A stretch of 64,000 bases of DNA, taken from the NCBI GenBank assembly GCA_942159475.1, contig OW804096.1, positions 103,638,194-103,702,193 on the forward strand. Reading direction: 5' to 3'. Source of the stretch: Sthenelais limicola. Its lineage: Eukaryota; Annelida; Polychaeta; Phyllodocida; Sigalionidae. Numbering within the stretch: the first letter of the stretch is position 1; each line of letters begins with the position of its first letter. Positions 53,554 to 63,382 of the stretch are shown piece by piece. A model generated the notes under the pieces. That model had not been told where the DNA came from. It worked only from the letters and a program-made list of their open reading frames with translations, and made no database searches. Position numbers and translations under genes: made by a program.

Positions 53554-54595
53554 TCATGGGATATATGTATTCCTCCTATTAGGAAACCTTTCGATTTTGC
53601 TTCGTTTAGCTTTGGACCAGCTGGAGGCTTTTATGAACTTTTTAATTATGCTTATGGCTTCTACAAGAGAACTCTCATTTTTAACCGTTAAGGTTAAATC
53701 ATCAGCGAACTGGGTGATTTTGGCTTCAACATCTGCCATTTTAATGCCCACCACATCTTCAGATTTTCTGATCTGGCAAGCTAATTTTTCTACAACAATT
53801 GTGAATAGCACTGAGGATCGCTCTACTTCATTCCTCGTTGTATGTTAAACCACCTTGAAGACCTTCCATTATTTGTAAAAACTGCTTTAGAGTCAAATAG
53901 AAGTGCTTCAATCCAATGTATGAATTCTTCATTGATACTATGAGCTTCGAGAGCTTTCTTCAGAAAAGAACATTCAATGGAATCGTAAGCTTTAGTCCAA
54001 TGATGCGACAATACCTTGCTCCTTAGAGTTCTCTAAAAGAGAAATAATATCATCTATTTTACGGACGGCAGAGCCTATATATCTTTTTTTGACAAAACCG
54101 AATTGGTCGCCATCTATTATTTGGGGGAGAAATTCAGAGTCTTGTTGCTAGTATTTTCGATATTATCTTATAGTCTACGTTTAGGAGGGTAATTGTCTCC
54201 AGTTCTTAATAAAGATTGGATCGTTGCCTTTTTTTTGGAATAACTGCAATTACTCCTCGTTTCTGGTTTTCTGTCATCTTTCACATCATTGGTATAAAAA
54301 ATTCCTTCACAGTTTCCCAGAAATGCTGGTAGAATTCAATGCTAAAACCATCACATCCAGGTGGTTTATTTTTTTTCATGGAAAGAATAACCTTTTTGAT
54401 TTCTTCCTCAGATATTTCTCTCGATATAAAGTCATTATCAACCTCATCAAACTGGCTAGCTTGCTCTTTATCAGTAAACATTTCTGTAGCCTCAGGACAA
54501 CTTACACCTTTTTCGTACAGCTTGGTATAATATTGTTCTCCTTCTTTTAGGATTTCTATCGGGTTACTTGTTATTATTCCATCAACATTTAACAT
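53554..54595 (-). pseudogene. LINE-C ORF2, reverse transcriptase region
   Basis: RT pieces in several frames: KKNKPPGCDGFSIEFYQHFW (54595-54281), then KAYDSIECSFLKKAL and DSKAVFTNNGR (54011-53823), then the catalytic QFADDLTLTVKN (53811-53554). Each step needs a frame change, so this copy cannot make RT. Confidence 0.83.
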
Positions 54596-54865
54596 ATTTA
54601 TTACCTTGCTTTCTGCTTTAAACTTTTCGAGGGAACAGAAATATTTTGAACATTTCTCCCCGTCAACACTCGATCCATTTACCTCTTGATCTAATAAGGG
54701 CTCCCTCCGCTTTTCTCCGATCGGAGTCCCTTATATCTTGTATATTAGTTTATTCCTTTCGATAATTTCTTCAGTATTTAATCTTTACTTACGATCAAGG
54801 ATTTGTAGTCTATCTTTCCATTTTTTCTCCTTTCCATCTTTTTCTTTGGCTTTTTGGCCTGCGAT

Positions 54866-55755
54866 CTATATTGCTACCTGCCTTACCTGTAGTTTGAGAA
54901 ATTCCCATTTTAACTTGGGGTTTAAGGGAATATGTTGTGCTTCATTACATATGTTTTCAACTTTGACATTAAATCTTTTGTCAGTTAACAGGTTAACAAT
55001 TAACTTCCAGTAACCTCTTCCTCTACTTACTTTATCAGTTTGTAAATCAATTCTAACCTCTTTATGATCTGAGTGGGTATTATATCTTACTTCACACTGC
55101 AATATTTTGTTAACAATGTTATCAGATACAAAAATATAATCAATTCTAGAGGTTGATTTTTTCTGAACCAAGTCGTTGCAGGTTCCTCTTCACTTTTTGA
55201 TTTTATAATGTCATTTATTTGGAGCTTGTTCAGAAAACTGTTCAACGTAGAGCTTGATTGTGAGAGAGGCTTGTAGTGTATGTCTGTATTGAAGTCACCA
55301 GCTATTATAAGTTGATCAAAGCTCACTTTTTCAACCATTTCCTCAATGCTTTTCAGGTTATCACTTTGTTCTTTGGTTTTGTCGGCGGTTGGAGCATATA
55401 CGTTTACAATACATGTGGTAGTATTATTTATTTTTAATTTGATATATTGAAATCTACCCTTTTTATCACATCCTTGTTCTTCCATAGCATTTTTTAAATC
55501 ATTAGAAATTAATAGGAGAACACCTCTGGAGGCTGACATACCGTGAGAGAAAACAATATTCCCTCTCCACTGTGACCTCCATATTTTCTCAGATTTTGTT
55601 GTTGAGTGTGTCTCTTGTAAAGCCACTATGGTGCTTTTTTCTTCTTTAAAATGTTTGAATATCGCTTTCCTCTTTATTGGGTTATTTAAACCGTTAATAT
55701 TTAATGACACCAGCTTTAGGGGAATTGTCGTCCCTTCCTGCCAGTTTTGCTCCAT
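54866..55755 (-). pseudogene. LINE-C ORF2, endonuclease
   Basis: ATG at 55753-55755. L1-type APE endonuclease motifs: LVSLNINGLNN, VALQETHS, VYAPTADK, IIAGDFNTD, then after a 1-base frameshift near 55175 RIDYIFVSDNIV and HSDHKEV. The frameshift falls between the GDFN and SDH motifs. Confidence 0.87.
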
Positions 55756-56036
55756 TGATGGGTTTTTTTTAAAGAAATTTTATTGGAACTTTTTTCATAC
55801 AATGATAATCTCTCAGCTTCCAAATAAACATCATTCTACAGAGTTTTTTTACCTCCTAGTAATTTTAATACATTTAACTCAATTTAATCCGCAGGTGAAC
55901 TAGATTTTAGTCGTTCGTTTTGTTTCTATGATGACACATAGTTGTATGTACACAATAAACGCTTAAATTTTTTTGGGTTTTGGGGGTTTTTTCCTCTAAA
56001 GTGTTAGTAATTTCTACCCATCTTCTGATATGAGGG

Positions 56037-57713
56037 CTAGGCATCCTGGTCTTCCTTGTTTCTCCTCCTCGTCGTTACCTCCACCTTCCTCCATTCTTCC
56101 TCACCTTCATGTTCCTCCTCTTCCCATTCTGAATCGCTTTCTTCCTCTTTAGGCCTGCTCTTGTCTTGTCTGATTAGGGTGGCTCTGATAGCCATCCAGC
56201 ATCTGCCCAAGAGATTTCCTTGCGATGGCCACTGGGTATGATCTAGGACTTCTGGATGTTTTAGACCTTTCCCAATCCCCCAGTCTTTGTTGGATGGGGA
56301 AGCTTCTCCGATTTTCCTTGTGCCTGTCATCATGAGATAATCTTTCACTTCATCGTGGGTCTTTACTTTAGCTCTTAGAGCCCTCTTAACAATCTCCTCT
56401 CTCTGCTGTACCCATTGATCATGATTTTTGAGTATTTGGGCCATATATTTGTTGCATTGAGCGGGGTCTTGGGTATTTAATGCTAGCGTAGGCTTCTCTG
56501 TGTCCTCGCCAATTTTTGCCCTATAATACAGGAGGTATTGTTCAACTGTTTCGAACCTGTTTTGGTCAATTATGAAGGGGGCTCTGAAGTGGTTGGACAG
56601 AGGGATTTGGGCGGTGAAGGACACAGTTGCCTCATCATTTTGTTGCTTGGAAAGTTGTGAGAGCAGAAGCTCTGTTGGTACCCCTCCTAACTGATTATGT
56701 CTGAATAAAGTTCCATTAATATAAATGTTCCCCTTGACAGTTTTTGTGTTGTATTTCAGTTTATCGGCGGCCTCTGCTATCATCCTCACTTTGGCTTTCC
56801 TTTGTCTCAGGACCAGTGGGGTATCCTTTATCAATCCCAGTCCTTTTGGCTCACCTGGCTTGTTTTGGGGTAACTTAAACCTAGCTTGCCACACTTGCTC
56901 TGCTGCCTCCACCGTCGGGAATTCGACCTTGATGGGGCCGTCAGGTCTCCAGCTTACTCTAAACATTCTCTTTGTTTTGACATCCTGTATGTCCAAATTT
57001 TGAGTGAAGAAGCTTTGTACTTTTTCACCCAATTCCTCTTCATCTTCAATTTCGCCTGATTTTATCCCAAGGATCAAGAGATTTTTTTCCAGTTTCTTGG
57101 TCTCTTCCTTTATGAATTTGTCGTCAGCTTTCTGCTCATCTCTGAATCTTTTTTGATAATCGGTATCCTTGGTGGTATTTATAACCTTTTGGACAGCTCT
57201 CATCTTGTTTTCCTGAATGACAAGCCTTCTTCATAACTCGTCTCTTTCTCTATCCCGAAGGATATTGTCCTCTTTGTTGTTGTCCCACTTTTTTTTTACT
57301 TTGTCTAGCCTAGTTTTCATTGTATCCAATTCATTCAAGCCTTCGAACAGGTCATCAAAGTTCTTTTGGATAGCTTTGTTCCTTAGTTCTGTTTCTTTGG
57401 CTAGAGTAGCTGCTGCATCTTTCTGGTTTTTAGCCATCTTATGGACCAGAGTAGCGAGAGTCGCCTCTTTGGTCTCAATCGTCATTGCTTCGTTCTAATT
57501 TGAATTTTTATCCTTTTTCCCTGGAGTTGTTTCTATTATACTTTTAGGTTTAAGCCTAGTTTTATTATTATTTGTTTCCCTTGTCATATTCCTGTTTTTA
57601 TTTGGGACCACTCTTTGCTGTTTACTGGGGGAATTATATATATCCTTTGTATCGTCAGAGTTCCTTTTCCTCTTCTCACTGAGTGCGGGACCATCCAGTT
57701 CTGTTTCACTCAT
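56037..57713 (-). pseudogene. LINE-C ORF1: coiled coil, RRM-like, C-terminal domain and NADAR
   Basis: One frame of 559 codons from ATG at 57711-57713 to a stop at 56037, with in-frame TAG (57495-57497) and TGA (57231-57233). Parts in order: basic Asn/Lys-rich N-terminus; coiled coil (about 57480-57090); RRM-like region (LLILGIKSGE...FRVSWRPDGPIKVEF); a C-terminal domain of L1 ORF1 type (VLRQRKAKVRMIAEA, YINGTLFR); NADAR (56178-56618); an acidic tail (EEESDSEWEEEEHEGEEE). The first parts are the normal RNA-binding, trimeric LINE ORF1 protein. NADAR is an added module, in a different clade from LINE-A. Confidence 0.87.
56178..56618 (-). other. NADAR (YbiA-like) domain within LINE-C ORF1
   Basis: About 147 residues with, in order: PLSNHFRAPF, FETVEQYLLYYRAK, DPAQCNKYM, WVQQREEIVKRALRAKV, DYLMMTGTRKIGEASPSNKD, WGIG and QGNLLGRCWMAIR. 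These fit the family pattern SNF, EQY, REE...L..K, G...I.EAS..D..WGIG, GQNLLG..WM..R. This one is closer to free-standing bacterial NADAR proteins than the LINE-A version. The domain is intact and has no stop. Enzyme activity is inferred. Confidence 0.87.
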
Positions 57714-58025
57714 GGCCTAGCGCGGTAAAACAGCGTTGTATTGGGTTTTAACCGCCCGGGTCTGCACTATCCTTACAGTGTTTTGCTCTTTTTGCTTCTT
57801 TTTCACAATGGTGGAAGCTACTTCCGGTTTATGAGATTTAGTCTTTCGTACAGTTCTTATTTTGGTCCTACTCGCTTAAAATACTTTATCAGCGATTAAT
57901 TTTTGGTATAAAACATCCTCTGCTATATATGTATGAATGCTTATAGTTTATAATTTTTAATTTGACCTTAATCCATAGATTCCCGGCTGATGTCTTTCCT
58001 CCGAGCTTCGCTCGCTCCGGTTAGC
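57714..58025. other. LINE-C leader and short flank to the gypsy LTR
   Basis: It holds the LINE-C 5' leader to about 57850, with an ETS-like core CCGGAAGT on the minus strand at 57820-57827, then about 170 bases of unassigned AT-rich DNA. Confidence 0.45.
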
Positions 58026-58178
58026 TGTGTATTACGATATGGACTAACTCATAAGACCATCTGAGTTGAAGTGACTTTTATTCAGTAGCTCCCCACCAGG
58101 GGTAACGGTTACATCTAATACATCTGAATGTACCCAGGTGGCAGTAGTAGTAGTCCTGGTACATCTCCCTACCTTACA
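58026..58178 (-). repeat. Probable 3' LTR of the Ty3/gypsy element
   Basis: On the minus strand it begins TGTAAGGTAGGGAGATGTA and ends AATACACA, giving TG...CA ends, with an AATAAA poly(A) signal inside. It lies about 50 bases after the integrase stop codon. A polypurine tract before it is weak and no second LTR is in the window, so the limits are provisional. Confidence 0.55.
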
Positions 58179-58226
58179 CTCTGAACGACATCATACATGA
58201 AATTGAAATGAATTGAAATGAATACA

Positions 58227-59894
58227 TCAAGCATCATACATGACTTTGGGTTGCACAGTGCGCCCCGAACGAGTTACATAAGGAGTTTCTTTAACCTCAA
58301 TCTCTCTTGAGTTTCTGACAGGTGTTTTGACAGGTTGCCTCACTTCAGGAACTTTACTACTAGCTTTTACTTTATTCGGTCCCACTTCCATTCGTGGTCC
58401 TTTACCTGTTTGTGGTTGTACTACTTCTCTATTTTTACCTACTTCTACCTCTAATCTCACTTGAGATTCTCCTCCTTCTGGAAGGTCCAGTGACTCCCAA
58501 TAATCTTTCGGTGGAGGTATACTTTGTAAGAATCTTCTATTTCGCCTTAGCACTCTTCCTTCCTCTACTTGTACATGATAGGACCTAGGTTCTGTACTAC
58601 TGACTACACGTCCTCTTTGTTCCCAGACCCCTTGTGGATTCTGAATCCGTACAAAATCATTTTCTTTTAAAACTGGTAAGTCCCGTGCTCCTTTATTACT
58701 TTTCATCTCCCCTGTACTGACCTCCTGATCTCTAATCCTCTCTTCTTTCACTCTGTTCTTTGCGAACGCCTTTACTTGTGGAAGTTTACCTCTGATATTT
58801 CTTCCCATTAATTTCTGTGAGGGAGATAGCCCATCACTACCTGGGGCCCATCTATAATTTAATAAAGCAATATAAGGATCCCCTTTTGCCTCTTTCGTCT
58901 TGTTAAGTAATCTCTTAATTATTCCTACTCCACGTTCCGCCTTGCCATTACTCTGAGCGTACCTGGGACTACTTGTCTTATGCATGAATCCATACTCTCT
59001 GCTAAACTCTTTAAAATATCTAGAATCATACTGTGGACCGTTGTCACTAAAAACAATTTCTGGCACTCCATGTCGTGCAAAAATACTTTTCATGTGTACA
59101 ATTACAGCCTCTGAAGTTGTCTCTTCTAGTAGTGCAATCTCTGGAAAATCAGAGAAATAATCAACAACAATCAAGTAAGTACACCCTCCCCAATGATACA
59201 GATCCGTACCTACCATCTCCCATGGTCCCATCCCTTTTGATTCATCTATAACCATAGACTCTTTTTGTTGACTTACTCTATATTTCTGGCACGCACCACA
59301 AGCGGTGGTAATTCTGTCAATGTCATTTACTATACCAGGCCAAAATACAGACGTGGCTGCTAATTTCCTCTGTTTTTCTTTTCCCAAATGTCCTTCATGC
59401 AGTTTTTCAAGAATCTCAGCCCTCATCGACACTGGTATTACAATACGATTTCCTCTCAAAATTACTCCATTCAATACACACAATTCGTTTTTATAACTGG
59501 AAAACGCTGGACAATCCCCATTACGCCAACCATTCATAATACAATTCTTTACCGCAGTTAACATAGGATCATTTTCGGTCTCTCTTGCAATTTCCTTCAT
59601 CTTATTATCAGTAGCCGACAAAGACTTGTAAACCATATTTACCTGTGCAATAATTTCTGCCTCAGCACACTTTGCACTGTCATTACACCGAACATTGGTA
59701 CGCGAAAGCGTGTCTGCTAGATAAAGATTTTTACCTGGAGTCCAGTGGAAACTAGCATTGTACTTTTGTAACTTAAGCATGAGTCTCTGTAGTCGTGGGG
59801 TCATGTCATTCAAATGCTTCTGGGAGAGAGAAATAAGTCTCCACTTGAATATCAGTCCTACCATATATGTAGAAATGAAATTTCTCACACCCAA
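58227..59894 (-). pseudogene. Ty3/gypsy pol: RNase H end and integrase
   Basis: The frame opens after the frameshift with the last RNase H strand (FHWTPGKNLYLADTLSR), then the HHCC zinc-binding integrase N-terminus (HEGHLG...CGACQKY), the DDE core (GTDLYHWGG, FSDNGPQY, then Glu in SNGKAERGVGIIKR) and a basic C-terminal region (ENDFVRIQNPQGVW). It ends at a stop at 58227. The integrase inserts element cDNA into the genome. This reading frame has no internal stop. Confidence 0.9.
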
Positions 59895-61200
59895 ACGAAA
59901 TTCCTAACAGTTCTTTTTCTATTTGTGCGTATCTCTCTTCTGTTTCTGTGAGGCTTCTGGCCGCATATGCCACTGGTTTCCAACTGTCTTCCTCCTGTTT
60001 TTGTAAGAGGACAGCCCCTAAACCATTTTTTGACGAATCTGTAGACACCTTTACTTCTTTACTAGGATCGTAGAAAGTTAATACAGGCTCACTACTCAAT
60101 ACATTTTTTACATCTTGAAACTCCATTTCATGCTCATTTTCCCACGACCACTGTACATTTGATTTCAATAATGACCTCATGTTAACACATCGGGCAGCAA
60201 GATTAGGAATATACCTTCCCACATAATTAATCGCCCCAATCATTCTCTGAACATCTTCTTTACACTCAGGTGTTTTCATTTCTTGGATTGCTTTAATTTT
60301 GGAATCATGAGGTGCAGCTCCCTCCGCTGACAACTTTTCCCCTAGAAATGTAATTTCGGTAACACCTATCTGACATTTTGACCAGTTCATTCGCACGTTG
60401 TATTTGCTGATCCGTTCTTTCACTAGCTGGAGTCTGGCTTGGTGTTCCTCCTCGTTTGCCCCCCATATGAGGACGTCATCCATATAAACTCTACATCCCT
60501 CAATGTTTTCGAAGATCTGGCTCATGGTCCGATGAAACACCTCCGGCGATGAACAGAGTCCATACGGTAGTCGATTATACACGAACCTGCCAAAAGGAGT
60601 GTTAAAGCATGTATACATTTTACTCCTCTCACTCAGCGGTAATTGCCAAAATGCTTGTGACGCATCAAATTTACTGAATATTTTGGCATCTCTAATGGAC
60701 GAGAAAATTTCTTCCCTTGTAGGCAATTGATAATGTGGCCTTTTGATTGCTCTGTTTAAATCCTGCGGGTCTAGACACAATCTGATACTGCCATCTGGTT
60801 TACTCACAATAACTAGTTCAGAAACCCAGTCTGTTGGCTCTACTTGTTTTCTGATCACCCCCAGATTTTCCATCCGTTCTAATTCAACTTTTAGACTGTC
60901 CCTCATTGCTTCAGGTATTCTCCGAGCTGGCCTAATAACTGGACTAGCCTCTTCTTTTACTTCTATTGTATACTCGAATGGTAGAGAAGACAATGGTTTC
61001 CTTACCTCTGGATGCTCCATCTCTGGCGAGTCGAATTTTACTGCGCCGATTCTCCGCACCAGACCCAATCTCTCACATGATTTTGCTCCAAGCAGCGTGT
61101 CTCCCTTGTCGACTACCATCACTTGGATATGTAGTCGTCTAGCTTTTGCCGGGCGACCATCTAAATTAGATACTGAATGTGGGTCATCGCTCCAGTTATA
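59806..61200 (-). pseudogene. Ty3/gypsy pol: protease end, reverse transcriptase, RNase H
   Basis: It starts inside the protease C-terminus (HIQVMVVDKGDTLLGAKSC). RT motifs follow: SKPDGSIRLCLDPQDLNRAI, SKFDASQAFWQLPL, YGLCSSPEVFHRTM, the catalytic YMDD and TFLGEKLS. RNase H follows (VKVSTDSSKNGLGAVLLQ). Near 59830 a short deletion removes part of the usual DHKPLE region and shifts the frame; the rest continues in 58227-59894. Confidence 0.9.
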
Positions 61201-61599
61201 TATATACTAGGTGGACGTTTCCCTCTGTCATTTGGGGTAGTTGGATATTAATGTACACATGTTTTCGTTCACTTGATAGTGTGCCTTTAGTCTTTATTCC
61301 CTTCGATAATCTCCTTAGGCTTGGGCTAGGATTCCTCCAGGCGCCATTTTCTTTTTGCTGGCGGGGGATTCGAAATGTCTTGATTTTAGATTTAACATGT
61401 AATCCCGTAATATAAAATCGCCAAGAAAGTTCACTTTTAGTATTTCACTTGTTTAAGTCTGTTTAGTTGTTCTTGAGCTACTCGTTGATTTTATTTCGGA
61501 GCTTCTCTTCTCATCTTCAGGAGGAGAGGGTGGGCGACAAAGGGGCACCATGCTGATCCAATGGCGGTAAAAACCTTTTCGCTTAATTCCTTGAGATCT
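61201..61599. other. Unassigned DNA between the gypsy element and LINE-D
   Basis: Moderately GC-rich. It may be the leader of LINE-D (it contains GGAGGAGAGGGTGGGCGAC near 61520), but no coding frame supports this. Confidence 0.35.
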
Positions 61600-62879
61600 A
61601 TATGGTAAAGTCCTCTTTTAACTATCGGTATTGGGTCTCTGAATGTTCATGACCATTAATATTTCAAGAAAAATTTTGCACTGTCCGCTGGCTGAAAAAG
61701 AAAAGGATTAATATCAAGGGCGATAAGCCCAACAATTCTCTTCTGTCTCAGGTTAAACCGGAAGTCTCTTATCTCCTCCTTGGATTTTTCCACGGTTGAT
61801 TGGTTATTTATTAGAAAAGCGTTACAAGCACATAATGTACATGACACTTTTATAGAATGGATAGAAACTCTGCTCTATGATTCTAAGGCCATGTTTACTA
61901 ATAACGGATCTCATCACAATGGTTTCCAGTAGAAAAGGGTGTAAAACAGGGAGACCCCATATCTTCTTCCCTATTCTTAATAGTTATTGAAAAACTGGCA
62001 GAACAATTGAGAAGAACTAATGACATTGAAGGTATAATTCTTGAGGAGAATGAAGCAAAGCTGGTCCAATTCGCAGACGACCTCACCTTAACTGTAAAAA
62101 ATTAATTTTCTTTGCTATCTGCAATAAGAACGATTGGTCGTTTCTCTAGTGCTTCAGGATTATTATATTAACCCTGGTAAATCTAAAGGTTTTCTGATAG
62201 GTGAATCAAATATAACAAATAGAGAACTGTTGCAGGTCGACTGGACGAATAGAATGAAAATTCTAGGCATTGATTGGAAAACCGTGTTTACTCTTCCATA
62301 TAAGACATCCACAGAGTCGAGATTACATGTTTTTCAGTACAAATTAATACATGGTGTAATAGCTTGCAATGGATTCCTATCACAAATCCAGGTTAGGAGA
62401 AATCCAGCACAAATCCAGGTTAGTTAGATGACATATGTTCCTACTGCCCGGGCAGTGATAATGTTGTTCATTTTTTTGTCAAATGCCCGAAAGCCAAGCT
62501 ACTAACGTAAAAATTGTTTGAATGGATATACAGCTCTGGCTATTTAAATATGTATTCAAAAAATGAGTTGATATTTATTGAGAGAAATGGAACACTGATA
62601 GTGAAGCCTAAGGACACTATTTTCGGGGTTGAACAGTTGAATGTATGTACCAAAATCATCATTAACTGGGTAATCTTACAAATCAAAGCGTTCATTTATA
62701 GACAGAATTAGCTTTTTGCAAATGGTGCCATAGACCTTTTGTCTTCCATGTATGAGCTAAGGATGAGATGTAGGGTCGTATTATATTCTTTCAGCTTCAA
62801 AATGGTGAAAAATCAGGAAAAAGCTATATGGAGAAGGCTATACGGTGATATTGAAGAACTTATTGTCTCTATCAAGTAA
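61600..62879 (+). pseudogene. LINE-D: internally deleted L1/Tx1-like LINE, relative of LINE-C
   Basis: From about 61800 the frame matches LINE-C RT: DTFIEWIETLLYDSKAMFTN, then QFADDLTLTVKN, then NPGKSKGFLIG. Near 62275 the RT end (MKILGIDW) joins directly to the C-terminal region (KTVFTLPYKTSTES) that in LINE-C lies hundreds of residues further on; both sites can end in IDW, so the deletion may have used short homology. The rest (INWVILQIKAFIYRQ) continues to TAA at 62877-62879, with in-frame stops. A possible endonuclease start (TIGIGSLNVHDH) lies near 61620-61655. Confidence 0.8.
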
Positions 62880-63270
62880 TATCTATTGTTCAAGCAATAT
62901 ACAATATGCCTTCCACCTACTCACAATAAAGTTTCTCTATGACGTGAAAATGCTTTTCAACAAAAGTTGCATATTAGCAAAGGTAGGGGCAGTAGTGTCA
63001 ATTGTGTATGTCTTAAGATATTTCGCAAATGTATTGTTCAGATTAATTACCCATTCACCTCTTCTTCGTATTTAACCATGTATTAGAAATGTACAAGCCA
63101 AGAAGGCAGATATCTGAATAAAGTCAGTTGCTAAAAAAAAGAAAAGTATATTAGTCGATGTCCAGCAGATTTGTAAAGACGAAACCAAAGTATTCATCGC
63201 ATACAGCCGACGACCGGAAGAGCTGGAAGTGCCCGGAGTTTGAGTGTCCAAGGCGACTTTGTCACCTTCA
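62880..63270. other. Unassigned DNA between LINE-D and the last promoter
   Basis: No gene recognised. It may include the upstream part of the LTR or promoter that drives the frame at 63383. Confidence 0.4.
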
Positions 63271-63278
63271 TATAAAAG
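63271..63278 (+). promoter_or_regulatory. TATA box upstream of the gag-like frame
   Basis: TATAAAAG set in otherwise GC-rich sequence, about 110 bases before the ATG at 63383. Transcription would start near 63300. It could be an LTR promoter or a cellular promoter. Confidence 0.5.
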
Positions 63279-63382
63279 CGGGCGCCTCGACGATGGAACA
63301 TCATTCCTCCGCGAGTCACCGAGCAGTGCACATCGTCAGCAGATTTTGAATTCGGGCTTAATTTAAGCAGAATAACTGAACG

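Larger units (their letters stand above)
51823..57850 (-). mobile_element. LINE-C: decayed L1/Tx1-like LINE with NADAR-bearing ORF1
   Basis: Minus strand order: leader from about 57850; ORF1 57713-56037; ORF2 from 55755 with an L1-type endonuclease, RT (FADDLTL box) and a long C-terminal region ending at 52115; 3' UTR; A-rich tail (T-run on + at 51823-51841). ORF1 is one frame with two in-frame stops; ORF2 has at least four frameshifts. Endonuclease start (LVSLNINGLNNPIKR), RT style (PPGCDGFSIEFYQHFW) and FADD place it in the L1/Tx1 group, distinct from LINE-A and LINE-B. The copy is nearly full length but dead. Confidence 0.87.
58026..61200 (-). mobile_element. 5'-truncated Ty3/gypsy LTR retrotransposon
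   Basis: Minus strand order: end of protease (from about 61200), reverse transcriptase and RNase H (61122-59806), integrase (59894-58227), probable 3' LTR. Gag, most of the protease and the 5' LTR are absent; the element stops abruptly at a TATATATATA run near 61195-61205. It is dead because of a frameshift near 59830 and the missing 5' half. Confidence 0.88.

Noticed and set aside
57998..58015. GAGCTTCGCTCGCTCC here and GCGAGCGAAGCGAGCGAG near 47727 as a shared element
   Set aside because: Both are short, self-similar GCGAGCGA words of a kind that arises by chance; nothing around them matches.
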